From positions 1 through 64,000 of the forward strand of contig SDOA01000003.1 in NCBI GenBank assembly GCA_004524595.1: a stretch of 64,000 nt of DNA. The letters run 5' to 3'. The DNA comes from Candidatus Thorarchaeota archaeon (lineage in GTDB: Archaea > Asgardarchaeota > Thorarchaeia > Thorarchaeales > Thorarchaeaceae). Below are positions 1 through 8,680 of the stretch, one piece after another; positions within the stretch are counted from its first letter, which is position 1; each line of letters opens with the position of its first letter. The notes under the pieces were generated by a model, which was not told where the DNA came from, made no database searches, and was given only the letters and a program-made list of their open reading frames with translations. A program made the translations under genes and the position numbers.

Positions 1-719
1 GTCCCACCTGTAAGATGTCTCCAAATCTTATCGAGTTCGATAACAGCTTTTGCATATCGATGATATTTGAAATCTAACAAGTTTTCTATATCATCACCTG
101 TTAGAATGTCAATCTCCTTTGTGAGAAATGCTTGAGTTCCACTCGCAATTCCCCACAGTCGCATAGAAAGCATATTTAGGAAACCGGAAGAAGTTGGCAC
201 TTCTAACCTGAGTGCATGATCTCCCGGTTGTGCATTAAGTACACACGAACTAAGGGCGTTTTCAATAGTTCCAAAACTTGTAAGGTCAGTCGAAAACATA
301 TCCATTGCCCCATGTCCCGTAGTCGACCAACATTGAATGTGCCCAGATTCTATATCATGTTCAATAATAATTCGCTCTTTGTCGCCTAGATGATCAAATT
401 GCTTTGTTAGACCTTTTGAATAGGCCATAATAGCATAAACAACATATCGCTCCTTATTTGGACGAAGTCCAGGCATATGAAGAATTAAGCCAATAGCATC
501 AAGTGGTTCTCCCTCTGAGAGCCATGCTCCGGTAGCTTGGTCAAATTCCCATCTGTCACCTAATTCATAGAAGACTCTTCTAAGTGTCCTTAAATCCTCT
601 GCAGCCTTAGCTTTCTCTAGTGTTATTCGCTCCCATTCTGCATAATCCCGCTTCATTTTGGACATACTCTTACGTTCCAAATCAAGCCATTGACTTTCAA
701 CCTTGAGCCTGACTTTCAA
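1..719 (-). CDS. Hypothetical protein, 3' end cut off by the window edge
   Basis: A reading frame open from position 719 to the left edge encodes at least 239 residues. It begins with TTG at 717-719, preceded in frame by a TAA and by a GGAGG ribosome-binding site ten bases upstream, so this start is well supported. The N-terminus is charged and helical (KMKRDYAEWERIT), and the rest looks like a soluble globular alpha/beta protein. I recognise no family. It lies downstream of the membrane-protein gene at 812-1843 on the same strand and may be co-transcribed with it. The true C-terminus is not in the window. Confidence 0.75.
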   Translation of the reverse strand, partial: MKVRLKVESQWLDLERKSMSKMKRDYAEWERITLEKAKAAEDLRTLRRVFYELGDRWEFDQATGAWLSEGEPLDAIGLILHMPGLRPNKERYVVYAIMAYSKGLTKQFDHLGDKERIIIEHDIESGHIQCWSTTGHGAMDMFSTDLTSFGTIENALSSCVLNAQPGDHALRLEVPTSSGFLNMLSMRLWGIASGTQAFLTKEIDILTGDDIENLLDFKYHRYAKAVIELDKIWRHLTGG

Positions 720-811
720 TTAGATATGTCCTCCAGCATGTCTTTCAATTCTCTTTCAATCATAAATGCTCTTATGAATATTGATACCACAATATTAGAA
801 ATCAGAGTTCT

Positions 812-1843
812 TTATCCTTCCTGCTGAAGAATCGCCGCAATGTTTCTCATAATACTACTCGCTTGTAGAGCTGACTTATTCACAACGGAGGGGCCTATTA
901 TGAATGTGTTTTTTTCTGAAATATCAAGGGTCTTTCTCTGATTTACAAGTCTAAGTATTTTACCAGATTGTGTAGTTATTTGTTCTATGATCCAATCAGC
1001 CTGTTTAACAACAGCCATCTCTTTCATTTTCTCATAAAAACATTCAATTAGATCATAAGGTGCTTCTAAGATGAATCGTTCTTTATGAGCTGATGAAAAC
1101 CCTAAATGATATTCAAGAATCATCTTATTTTGAAGTCTATATTCAACTAGAATATCTACAATAGCGTACTTCCGTCTTTTTCTGACTAATTGGATAATAA
1201 TCATACCATTTGCCAAAGGCAGTTCGGCATCGATATTACGTATATGTGTATTAACATAGAATTCTAGATGGCTAAAATCTTCTTCAAATGAATCTCCACG
1301 TACTGTACGGAATCCAGTATAATAACTGGCAATACAAACCACGACCAAGACTAGAGCTCCAAAAGGGCAAACAGAGAAAGGACCAAGTTGTTCTAAGAAT
1401 AAGAATGATGATATCATTGACCATACAATGATTATAAACCAAGCTATATCATTTAAATCATCTAAAACGCCTCTGTCATATTTTGCTATTTGCATATTCA
1501 TTCTTTCGAATACAAGTGAAAGATCACCTATACTAATCGAGAGATCTTCTGTTGAATTAGGGGATCCCAGAGCTCCAAAATCGTGGAATTTTAACATACT
1601 CCGTGCAGACAGACCAAAATCATAGTATGCACGAGTTGCAGGTAAGCCTAGACCGATTTGAGACCCAAGCAATAGAAGTGAAGTATGTAGACTGGGCGTC
1701 ATAGAACAGATAAACCAAAGGAAAATAGTATAGATTATTAATATTAAAAGGCTAAATCCAACAATGAGAGAATGTTGATGTATTGCATCCCAAGAGTCGA
1801 CTAGGAGATATTTCCGTTTGACAGCCTCCTCCAAATCTCCCAT
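812..1843 (-). CDS. Multi-pass membrane protein of unknown function
   Basis: The 343-residue product has hydrophobic segments near residues 24-46, 52-70, 130-150 and 155-175, with a short soluble loop between the pairs. A soluble C-terminal half of about 165 residues, rich in Ile and Val, is predicted to be cytosolic. The ATG is preceded by GAGGT seven bases upstream. The family is not recognised. It is followed on the same strand by the partial gene at 1-719, which suggests a two-gene unit. Nothing in the sequence points to a substrate. Confidence 0.7.
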   Translation of the reverse strand: MGDLEEAVKRKYLLVDSWDAIHQHSLIVGFSLLILIIYTIFLWFICSMTPSLHTSLLLLGSQIGLGLPATRAYYDFGLSARSMLKFHDFGALGSPNSTEDLSISIGDLSLVFERMNMQIAKYDRGVLDDLNDIAWFIIIVWSMISSFLFLEQLGPFSVCPFGALVLVVVCIASYYTGFRTVRGDSFEEDFSHLEFYVNTHIRNIDAELPLANGMIIIQLVRKRRKYAIVDILVEYRLQNKMILEYHLGFSSAHKERFILEAPYDLIECFYEKMKEMAVVKQADWIIEQITTQSGKILRLVNQRKTLDISEKNTFIIGPSVVNKSALQASSIMRNIAAILQQEG

Positions 1844-1919
1844 AATCTAACCTCTAAAAGATTAAAGTTATCATTACATAAAGACTTGATGCTTAAAGCG
1901 ATATGTTTGAAAAAGGATG

Positions 1920-2288
1920 TTAATCAATAAAGAAAATATCACATTGGTTTTCTGTAGCTTCTATTCTAAGATGCATTCCTGTTTCCAGAACATCAGCTGC
2001 ATCTCTAATTCCTACTACACCGATAGCAGAATTTTCAGTGGCAATCGTAGCAAACTGCCCTATTGATTCTCCGAACTCAGCAATGACAACACGGACTTGA
2101 CTGAATAAATCAGCTAGAACTTTTGGGTTTTCATTGAAATAAGATTCGAGGTCATCATCTAATATCACAATTGCGTCAGAAGGCCACTCTTGATCCAAAT
2201 CCTCTTGAGTACAGACGAGGTATGCAGTACCCGAGAAAACACCACTCTCACTGATTGACTCACCTCGAAGAATTGGAAATTGTGGCAT
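1920..2288 (-). CDS. Phosphohistidine swivelling-domain (PEP-utiliser mobile domain) homologue lacking the histidine
   Basis: This 122-residue protein matches the overall pattern of the mobile domain of PEP-utilising enzymes such as pyruvate phosphate dikinase. It has an N-terminal G-x-x-x-S-x-G-x-x-x-G-x-A-Y stretch, a DAIVILDDD strand, and a C-terminal block EFGESIGQFATIATE followed by GVVG. In active enzymes this block reads GGxTSHxAIxARE, with the histidine carrying the phosphate. Here Gln78 occupies that place, so catalysis is unlikely. I chose the ATG at 2288 because an AGGT lies nine bases before it; a TTG at 2306 is less likely. No kinase or PEP-binding domain is attached or adjacent. 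The fold assignment is inferred from pattern only. Confidence 0.6.
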   Translation of the reverse strand: MPQFPILRGESISESGVFSGTAYLVCTQEDLDQEWPSDAIVILDDDLESYFNENPKVLADLFSQVRVVIAEFGESIGQFATIATENSAIGVVGIRDAADVLETGMHLRIEATENQCDIFFID

Positions 2289-2451
2289 ATCATCGCTACC
2301 TTTCAAGGATATACTACCTCTATCACTTTATCTCGGCAGTTTATTCGGTTGGAAATCAAGAACTTATGCGTTTCGGACATAAAGTTGTGTGTATTTCATC
2401 TACCTGTAAGCTAATAACTGAAAGAGCCAGATACAAAAAAGAGGCTTCCAA

Positions 2452-2979
2452 ATGGGCGTTTTTGAATTTGAAGGTAGAATCCCTACAATTGGTAAGAATT
2501 CGTATGTGTCTTACACAGCATCTGTGATAGGTGAAGTATTAGTTGGTGAAGAATGCTATATTGCACCTGGAGCTGTTGTTAAAGGAGACTATGGAGAGAT
2601 TAAGATAGGCAATGGAACGAGTGTCCAAGATAATGTCGTCGTACATGCACGTCCAAATGAAAAGACCGTCATTGGAAGCAATGTAACTCTTGGACATGGA
2701 TGCATAATTCACAACGCAACTGTCAAAGACGAGGCAGTTGTGGGAATGGGTGCGATTGTTTCAGACTATGCTATTGTGGGAAGTTGGTCAATTATTGGAG
2801 AAGGAGCAGTCGTACGGGCTAGATTTGAGGTTCCTGATGGAAAGATTGCAGTCGGTGTTCCAGCTAAAGTGATAGGAGACCTACAGGATCATCACAGAGA
2901 GGAGTTAACTAAGTTCAAACAGATCTACAAAGATCTAGCAAAACGATACCCTTCTGGATTAAAAAGGATAGATGAATAA
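2452..2979 (+). CDS. Gamma-carbonic anhydrase-like hexapeptide-repeat protein
   Basis: The 175 residues are almost entirely left-handed beta-helix hexapeptide repeats, ending in a C-terminal amphipathic helix (DHHREELTKFKQIYKDLAKRY). Three histidines sit where the family binds its metal: His65 in VVVHARP, and His82 and His87 in LGHGCIIH. These fit the zinc or iron site of the gamma-carbonic anhydrase/PaaY/YrdA group. The family includes true carbonic anhydrases as well as members with other or unknown activity, so enzymatic function is not certain. GAGG seven bases before the ATG supports the start. It stands alone, divergent from the swivelling-domain gene. Confidence 0.88.
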   Translation: MGVFEFEGRIPTIGKNSYVSYTASVIGEVLVGEECYIAPGAVVKGDYGEIKIGNGTSVQDNVVVHARPNEKTVIGSNVTLGHGCIIHNATVKDEAVVGMGAIVSDYAIVGSWSIIGEGAVVRARFEVPDGKIAVGVPAKVIGDLQDHHREELTKFKQIYKDLAKRYPSGLKRIDE

Positions 2980-2998
2980 AGAGAGGAAGAAAAGAGAA

Positions 2999-3015
2999 GA
3001 GGGTAGAGAGCCCTC
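2999..3015. terminator. Hairpin between convergent genes
   Basis: GAGGG (2999-3003) and CCCTC (3011-3015) form a five-base-pair stem with a seven-base loop, followed by a short T-rich stretch. It sits 20 bases after the hexapeptide-repeat gene and just before the stop of the convergent ABC permease. A bidirectional terminator role is inferred from position. Confidence 0.4.
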
Positions 3016-3022
3016 CTACATT

Positions 3023-3778
3023 TTACATTGATATCATTGTATCACGGTTGAATCTACTTAGAGCAAGAGCCCATGTAACTACTGCAAGTATTATTGCAAT
3101 CAGTAGAGTAATGATATTTGACATCCAAACCAAGTCCATGAGTACCATCCCTGTTTCATCCATAGATATCATTGGTAACATCATTGGTAGAATGAAAATC
3201 ATTACAACCGCACCTGAGGTCTGGTATGCCTCGTAGACACGTTTCACTTTTCCACTTATGAGAATCATAATCGAAACAATCGCTACGAGCATTATAGGTC
3301 CCGCTGTGAGCAGGAGGAATAGACCAGCTACTCCAGGCACCAGTATGATTGGAACTCCCATTGATATGCAGATTGCAATGGTGGCAATTTCAGTGATAAC
3401 AATTCCACCTAGGAGTAACACAATACTTGGAATGAATGAACTCAATAGTTTTCCGAGAAGTAATTCTTTGTCCGTTAGAGGAGTACATAGTAAGGGTTCA
3501 AGGGTGTTTTGTTCTCGTTCTCCAACAAGTGCATTAGCAGAAATGAGTGCGGCAGGAATAATTGCAATCATTCCTAGCATCGGAGACATGATTGCGTCCA
3601 TCAAAGGGATTACAAATTCAGCTGAGAGGGGATCTAAAATGATGATAGATCCAATTGTCAAAATCATCATAATAGGACCAAGAGCTGCAATCCCGATGAG
3701 ACCGTATTTCACGTAACTCACCTTCAAAGCCATCCTTAAGTCAGATTTTGCGACAATCATAGACTTGTGTAAAGCCAT
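3023..3778 (-). CDS. ABC-2 type transporter permease
   Basis: The 251-residue protein has six hydrophobic segments and a cytosolic loop, GEREQNTLEPLLCTPLT, typical of ABC-2 export permeases (NatB/YhaP type). This loop lies between the second and third helices, where it contacts the ATPase. The gene follows its ATPase with a one-base overlap of stop and start, and its ATG is preceded by GGAGG. The pair would form a simple exporter of two permeases and two ATPases in the cell membrane. The substrate cannot be read from the sequence. Confidence 0.88.
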   Translation of the reverse strand: MALHKSMIVAKSDLRMALKVSYVKYGLIGIAALGPIMMILTIGSIIILDPLSAEFVIPLMDAIMSPMLGMIAIIPAALISANALVGEREQNTLEPLLCTPLTDKELLLGKLLSSFIPSIVLLLGGIVITEIATIAICISMGVPIILVPGVAGLFLLLTAGPIMLVAIVSIMILISGKVKRVYEAYQTSGAVVMIFILPMMLPMISMDETGMVLMDLVWMSNIITLLIAIILAVVTWALALSRFNRDTMISM

Positions 3779-4728
3779 TATTTACCACCTCCCTTTATGA
3801 CCTCGAGATAGAGGTCCTCAAGTGTTGCTTCTTCCTCTGCAAATTCAATCATTTTGATTCCTTGGGATAGTAATGATTGCATGAGAGAGGAGTTGTTGCT
3901 AAATGGATCTTCAATAGTGACAAGTAAGGAGTCAGCCTCCTTTGTTACAGAAGTAACAAAATTCGTGGATTCTACAATTGAAAGAGCCTTCTCCATATTA
4001 TCGACAACACGAATGCGAAAGTTCTGACTTGCTTGGAGCTTTGAACGGAGTTCCTTCATGTCACCACTCAATATAATCTTGCCTTCGTCGATGATAGCAA
4101 TTCTATCACAGATCCTTTGAACTTCAGCCAGATTATGAGAGTTAATGAAAAAGGTTTGTCCATATTTTTCAGAAAGACTGAGAATGAGCTCACGGACCCG
4201 TTTGGCAGCCACAGGATCTAAGGCCGAGGTGGGTTCATCAAGCAACAGTACTTTAGGCTTATGTAATAATGCTCTACAGAGGGCCAGCCTTTGTCTATTA
4301 CCAGTACTCAATTCACCAGCAGGATCATCTTTACGTTCCCATAATCCCATAAAAGTAAGCAGCTCTTCGATTCTCTCAGGTATCTCTGCTTCAGGAACAT
4401 CATAGAGCCTCCCAAAGTAATCCAGATTATCATATGCAGATAGAGTTTGGTATAGTGTATGATTACCCTCTTCGGGCAGGACACCTGTAATTTCCCGAAC
4501 ATTGACTGGAGATTCTATGATGTCAAAACCACTTACTCTCGCTGATCCCTCATCAGGGCGGAGAAGCGTGCAGAGAAGACGAATCGTTGTAGATTTTCCA
4601 GCGCCATTAGGGCCCAAAAGACCATAGATTGAACCTTTTGGAACATTCAGCTCCATGTGGTCCACAGCACGTATTTCGTCAAAATTCTTTGTTAAACCTG
4701 AAATAATGACTTCATCCAATTTTGCCAC
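3778..4728 (-). CDS. ABC transporter ATP-binding protein
   Basis: The protein carries Walker A GPNGAGKST, signature motif LSTGNRQR, Walker B VLLLDEPT and the H-loop NSHN, followed by a C-terminal extension of about 95 residues common in drug/Na+ exporter ATPases. The reading frame extends upstream to 4827, but I place the start at the GTG at 4728, giving 316 residues. The conserved domain begins there (LDEVIISGL), and a TATA-like ATTTATATCC at 4788-4797 lies at the right distance to drive a transcript starting between the two. It is translationally coupled to the permease that follows. Confidence 0.9.
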   Translation of the reverse strand: MAKLDEVIISGLTKNFDEIRAVDHMELNVPKGSIYGLLGPNGAGKSTTIRLLCTLLRPDEGSARVSGFDIIESPVNVREITGVLPEEGNHTLYQTLSAYDNLDYFGRLYDVPEAEIPERIEELLTFMGLWERKDDPAGELSTGNRQRLALCRALLHKPKVLLLDEPTSALDPVAAKRVRELILSLSEKYGQTFFINSHNLAEVQRICDRIAIIDEGKIILSGDMKELRSKLQASQNFRIRVVDNMEKALSIVESTNFVTSVTKEADSLLVTIEDPFSNNSSLMQSLLSQGIKMIEFAEEEATLEDLYLEVIKGGGK

Positions 4729-4787
4729 TACCTGTAAACTAACGGACAGAACCTGAAAGTTCGTCAACTTACTGTCTAAATTAGACG

Positions 4788-4797
4788 GATATAAATA
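4788..4797 (-). promoter_or_regulatory. TATA box of the ABC exporter operon
   Basis: On the minus strand this reads ATTTATATCC, an archaeal TATA element. A start of transcription about 25 bases downstream, near 4765, leaves a short leader before the GTG at 4728. It would exclude the upstream ATG at 4827, which is why this site matters for start choice. Confidence 0.5.
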
Positions 4798-4853
4798 TGA
4801 ATGATTGATAACAAAACACAGCTGCAATAACCTATCAATAGTTCCAGTTAGAA

Positions 4854-5105
4854 CTAAACAGACATCATCTTCTCAACAACTGCAGTCTGGGTATCTTTGA
4901 TTCCTTTGATGATATGAATACGATGAACCGTAATATCATAGAGTTCTTCTAAATTTGCCACCTCTAGAAGCATTACAATATCATATCCACCAGTAGTCAC
5001 TGAAATTCGGGTAGCTTGCTCTATCTCTCTTAGTTGGTTGACAACCTCATCTGTCTGTCCAATCTCAATCTCCATAAGTATGTATGCCATTATACTGTTT
5101 GTCAT
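4854..5105 (-). CDS. Stand-alone Lrp/AsnC ligand-binding (RAM) domain protein
   Basis: The whole 83-residue protein is one Lrp/AsnC C-terminal (RAM) domain: a first strand MAYILMEIE, a helix, then SVTTGGYDIVMLLEV (the family's vxGxyDi block), a second helix and a final strand. There is no DNA-binding helix-turn-helix. Such free domains usually form dimers or octamers and bind amino acids. It begins 21 bases after the stop of the transporter at 5127-6386, whose C-terminus carries the same domain. The two proteins may therefore form mixed assemblies; this is inference. Confidence 0.85.
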   Translation of the reverse strand: MTNSIMAYILMEIEIGQTDEVVNQLREIEQATRISVTTGGYDIVMLLEVANLEELYDITVHRIHIIKGIKDTQTAVVEKMMSV

Positions 5106-5126
5106 TTTTCAATCAGACTCCTATCA

Positions 5127-6386
5127 TTATCTATGCTCTCTCATCACTACTAAAGTTTCAATATGCTCAATTCCTGGTATCTTTTGAATTTTATTCAGAA
5201 TCATCGAGCTTGTTTTTGCTAGAGTTCGGCTTTTAATCGTAAGTAAATAGTCATGTGTTCCTGCTAAAGCTGCCACTCTCTCAACTCCCTTAATATCAAA
5301 AAGCTGTGGAAGAAGGTCAGTAGTCTGTGGCTTGACCTTCACGATTACTATGGAACGTACATCTGAAGCCTGCAATGCTACAATTCCAATCATGACCAAT
5401 ATAATACCGAAGATCGTCAGGACCCACATGAATGGGTCAGATTGTATGACACCAAATCCACCAGGAAGAATCAGATTTCCAATCAAAGTAACAGGAACTC
5501 CCAGCACTACAGATATTGCAGAGAGCGAGTTTACAATAGACATAGATCCTTTTCCAAGTGCACGGGCGTACATAACAAGTGCTAGAAAGGCTGTTGCTGA
5601 AGATCCAAACATCATCCAAAATAGTGGTATAAAGAACTGAATCATGACTTCTAGAGAATTCTGTGGCATCATTGGTAAAACCAGTAAACTCATCACTGAA
5701 TTTAATACAAGCAGGCTCCAGATTCTCATATTCAAAGAATCAACTCGAAGACCAGGACGAATCTCATATCTCTTTGTCTTTCGTTGATAATAGGTTACAA
5801 ATGCTGAGGAAATATTCATTGGACCTAGCACTATAATAAGGGCACCAATGTCGAACCCACTTGGAGTTGTACCTATCAATAAAACGCCAAACAAGATTGA
5901 AACTATTGATTGGATTTCAATTATAGTAGGAGTGTCCTTCTCAGCAATTAAATCTCCTAAAAGTAGGTAGATAATCACTAGTTGGCTATAGGGGAGCATA
6001 TTTGAAGCGTTAGATGAACCAGATAGAATGTAATAGCTTAAAGTAGAAATACCAGCAAAGAAACCTGCAATGGCTAAATAAATCATTGGCTTCCTCGGTA
6101 AGAGGTGAATTCGGTCGAAATCAGGATCTAAATCGTATCCAAGTGATTGACGACGTCCATGCACAGTTCTTCGAAGACTCAATAGAGCTACCAATGAAAC
6201 ACTAATGAGAAAACTTACCCATTGTGAAAGAAGTCCGTAGACTAGAGGATTGATATCAATCGTATTGATGGCAATCACATCAAAGACAACTGATAGTGTC
6301 CTCATGACACCAGACCCAATTGCTAGTGTATAGAAGACAGTAGTGCTCGCTCTTCGACTGACAGGCCTCTGATTGACACTACTCAT
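5127..6386 (-). CDS. DMT/EamA-type transporter fused to a C-terminal Lrp/AsnC ligand-binding domain
   Basis: Residues 20-335 hold about ten hydrophobic helices arranged as two halves, as in drug/metabolite transporters of the EamA type. From about residue 340 to 419 follows a soluble domain with the RAM/AsnC pattern (IVIVKVKP, then LAGTHDYLLTIKS, then IPGIEHIETLVVM). The protein is about 120 residues longer than an ordinary EamA carrier because of this. AGGGGAG before the ATG supports the start. It is followed closely by a free copy of the same domain. A metabolite-sensing, self-regulated transporter is a reasonable inference; amino acids would be the natural ligand by analogy with Lrp. Confidence 0.85.
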   Translation of the reverse strand: MSSVNQRPVSRRASTTVFYTLAIGSGVMRTLSVVFDVIAINTIDINPLVYGLLSQWVSFLISVSLVALLSLRRTVHGRRQSLGYDLDPDFDRIHLLPRKPMIYLAIAGFFAGISTLSYYILSGSSNASNMLPYSQLVIIYLLLGDLIAEKDTPTIIEIQSIVSILFGVLLIGTTPSGFDIGALIIVLGPMNISSAFVTYYQRKTKRYEIRPGLRVDSLNMRIWSLLVLNSVMSLLVLPMMPQNSLEVMIQFFIPLFWMMFGSSATAFLALVMYARALGKGSMSIVNSLSAISVVLGVPVTLIGNLILPGGFGVIQSDPFMWVLTIFGIILVMIGIVALQASDVRSIVIVKVKPQTTDLLPQLFDIKGVERVAALAGTHDYLLTIKSRTLAKTSSMILNKIQKIPGIEHIETLVVMREHR

Positions 6387-6439
6387 ATATTATACTCCCC
6401 TCTGACATAGTTACACATGATTTGATTAATATATCTGAA

Positions 6440-7522
6440 CTACTCATCATCAGTAGATTCATGAGGTGGATTAGAGGTAATATCTTCCAGTTCCTGATCG
6501 ATTTCGACTGTGTCTAAAGGTTCTTTGATTAATTCTTCAGCCTCAGTACTTTTTGCAGGCTCTGATTCATTTCTAGTTTCTTCACTGCTACCCCTATCAC
6601 GTCTCTTGGATTTCTTTTTGTCATCGCTAACAGTACGTTGAGCTAAGATGAATTCATCAAATGTCAATCTCTTTCCGGATTGTAGTTTCTCAACAGCAGA
6701 CTCGACACGTTCTCGTTCCTGAGCTTTCTGTTGCTGGAAGTGTTCCTCACGTTCGACGTCCCGTTTCTCTACTGTATGCTTTCTAAGTTTGCCCTGGATT
6801 TCATCAATCATGGTTCTGCGTTCTTTGAGCTTAGTTTCACCATCTTTGACCTTCTTCAACCATTCAACAAAATTCTTGTGGGCTGTATCAGCAGATTTTT
6901 TGTATTCTTCCAATTGGGGTCTTATCCTAACAACCTCTTGATGATGAATTTGAGATTGTTCTGATAATGTGAGTACTTTTTCATGTGCCTCTGAAGCCTC
7001 ATCCTTTAATTTTCGAGCTAGCCTCCGAAGTTCACTAATACGGTCTTGTTTTTCCTTTTCTTGACCAATTTTGACAAGTTGAGCTTCAATACGAGCAATC
7101 TCCTCAACAATTCCGACCTCTTCATCTCTCGTGAGTAGTTCTGTCTGTTGACGCCATTCTAATTCTTCAACACGTCTCATCATCTTGCGTTGATCGTTCG
7201 AGGGACTACCAACAAGATTGGAACGAAGTTCTCGAATCTCATCATATAAGCTCTTCAATTGGGCGTGAATTGCCATTCGACGTTCTTTGGCTTCATTGAT
7301 TTCTTGATTGATCCTGTCCCTTTCTTCACGCTCTGCCCTCACAGATTCGATAAGGGCTTTTACCTCTTTGTTATGATCATCCCGTATTTTCTTGTACTCA
7401 CGCATCTGATCTCTATCACGACGGAGAGATTCAAGTTCTTCTCTAGCTTGGATTTTGAGCTCGCGAAATTTGGCTTTTAGGAACTCAACATCTTCTAGTT
7501 TTGCATCAGCGACTTCTGTCAA
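6440..7522 (-). CDS. Long coiled-coil protein (COG1340-like)
   Basis: The 360-residue protein is nearly all charged heptad-rich helix from residue 8 to about 285, rich in Glu, Arg, Lys and Gln. A conserved-looking block (GKRLTFDEFILAQ) follows, then a disordered acidic tail with KKKSKRRDR. This matches the archaeal coiled-coil group COG1340, whose function is unknown. The start is TTG at 7522 with GAGGT upstream. It precedes the DMT transporter by 53 bases on the same strand. A structural or scaffold role is a guess. Confidence 0.75.
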   Translation of the reverse strand: MTEVADAKLEDVEFLKAKFRELKIQAREELESLRRDRDQMREYKKIRDDHNKEVKALIESVRAEREERDRINQEINEAKERRMAIHAQLKSLYDEIRELRSNLVGSPSNDQRKMMRRVEELEWRQQTELLTRDEEVGIVEEIARIEAQLVKIGQEKEKQDRISELRRLARKLKDEASEAHEKVLTLSEQSQIHHQEVVRIRPQLEEYKKSADTAHKNFVEWLKKVKDGETKLKERRTMIDEIQGKLRKHTVEKRDVEREEHFQQQKAQERERVESAVEKLQSGKRLTFDEFILAQRTVSDDKKKSKRRDRGSSEETRNESEPAKSTEAEELIKEPLDTVEIDQELEDITSNPPHESTDDE

Positions 7523-7544
7523 ACTCTGTAAACCTCAGAATTTC

Positions 7545-7633
7545 GTTTTGCTAGCCCTGCTTAGCAGGACGGATTCCGTTCATCCCCAGGATTTTTTCCA
7601 CGGAGGCACGTGAACAAGACCATTTCGCAAAAC
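7545..7633 (-). promoter_or_regulatory. Structured leader or small RNA upstream of the coiled-coil gene
   Basis: On the minus strand GTTTTGC (7627-7633) can pair with GCAAAAC (7545-7551). Inside are three hairpins, with stems CACG/CGTG, ACGGA/TCCGT and CCTGC/GCAGG. The region is more GC-rich than its surroundings and encodes no frame. A TATA-like CCTTTTAA lies at 7640-7647. If that is the promoter, part of the outer stem would be upstream of the transcript, so the closing stem is uncertain while the inner hairpins could form a structured 5' leader. Confidence 0.35.
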
Positions 7634-7702
7634 CTCCTCTTAAAAGGTTTATCATGGGAACGGCATTTCATGCCTTCAGAGTGCCCTTCTAAATAGTACA
7701 TT

Positions 7703-8632
7703 TCATTTTTGGGAAATCAAATCAGCAATCAGTGTAGAGATATCAAAGTCAGTCACTTGTTGTAGACCATTCCAACCGGGAGTTGCGTTTGCCTCCAAGA
7801 CCCAAAGATTCCCTTCCATATCTGGTATGATATCTACGCCCACAATGTCGCCTTTCACGGATTCTGCAACTTTTAAAGAGAGGTCAGTGACATCAATGTC
7901 ATTCTTACGTGGAATGCCTCCTTTATGTATATTATTCGTGATACCTTCTCCACCAACTCGTTGCATTGTAGCAATGACCCGTCTTTTGACAACCAGTGCT
8001 CTAATATCAAATCCAGGGCTCTTCACAAACTCCTGAAGTATGAATGCACCTTTACCAAACATTTGACTGTGAAATTTGAGGTAATCGTATATATTCTTTC
8101 GATCAAATTCTCGATCAATGAGCTGGACACCATGACCACCAAAACCTGTAATAGGCTTGAGGACACATGGAAAATTTTCCCGTACAAATTCTGCGGAATC
8201 TTCGATAGATTCTGTTATTAAACTCCGAGGGATAGGAAGACCAGCAGAAACAAGTTTTCGTAGAGTTTCGGCTTTATTGCGCATAAGGAGGATAGACTGA
8301 ACGGAATTTACAACTTTCACACCAAGTTCAGTTAGGGCAGATAAGAGACCCACACGATTGAAAAATGCACCAATATCATTTGCTCCTAAATCCAATACAA
8401 GCATCATGTCCAATTCTGATAAATCAACACCCTCATGAACAACCCGATGAAAATCAGTAGAACCCCATCGCAATACTTTCCATGGTAAGACATGTATCAC
8501 TTCTACTTCAAGATGATTAAATGCTTGCTCCAAGCTCTTTACTCGTCGAGACCAAGGATCGGATGAGAACAATCCAATTTTTGTAGCACGTTTCTTTACC
8601 AAGTTATCACCAGATTTCATCGGAGTATCCAT
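7703..8632 (-). CDS. ATP-grasp ligase of the RimK / alpha-L-glutamate ligase type
   Basis: The 309-residue protein has an N-terminal pre-ATP-grasp domain followed by the ATP-grasp core: NKAETLRKLVSAGLPIPRSL, the PCVLKPITGFGGHGV nucleotide loop, ILQEFV, and the metal-binding end VVGVDIIP plus LEANATPGW. These are hallmarks of RimK, LysX, MptN and CofF, which add glutamate or another amino acid to a carboxylate through an acyl phosphate. With cofE elsewhere in the window, an F420 or pterin glutamyl ligase is possible, but the substrate cannot be assigned. AAAGGT before the ATG supports the start. It is divergent from the small gene at 8681. Confidence 0.88.
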   Translation of the reverse strand: MDTPMKSGDNLVKKRATKIGLFSSDPWSRRVKSLEQAFNHLEVEVIHVLPWKVLRWGSTDFHRVVHEGVDLSELDMMLVLDLGANDIGAFFNRVGLLSALTELGVKVVNSVQSILLMRNKAETLRKLVSAGLPIPRSLITESIEDSAEFVRENFPCVLKPITGFGGHGVQLIDREFDRKNIYDYLKFHSQMFGKGAFILQEFVKSPGFDIRALVVKRRVIATMQRVGGEGITNNIHKGGIPRKNDIDVTDLSLKVAESVKGDIVGVDIIPDMEGNLWVLEANATPGWNGLQQVTDFDISTLIADLISQK

Positions 8633-8680
8633 AACGAGTACCTTTTATGTTCTCTTGAATGTTGTTAGGGGTTGACTCCA

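Noticed and set aside
2255..2527. 90-codon plus-strand frame
   Set aside because: It overlaps two better-supported genes and has no recognisable composition or motif.
3258..3716. 152-codon plus-strand frame
   Set aside because: It is the antisense shadow of the ABC permease gene, whose helices and motifs are clear.
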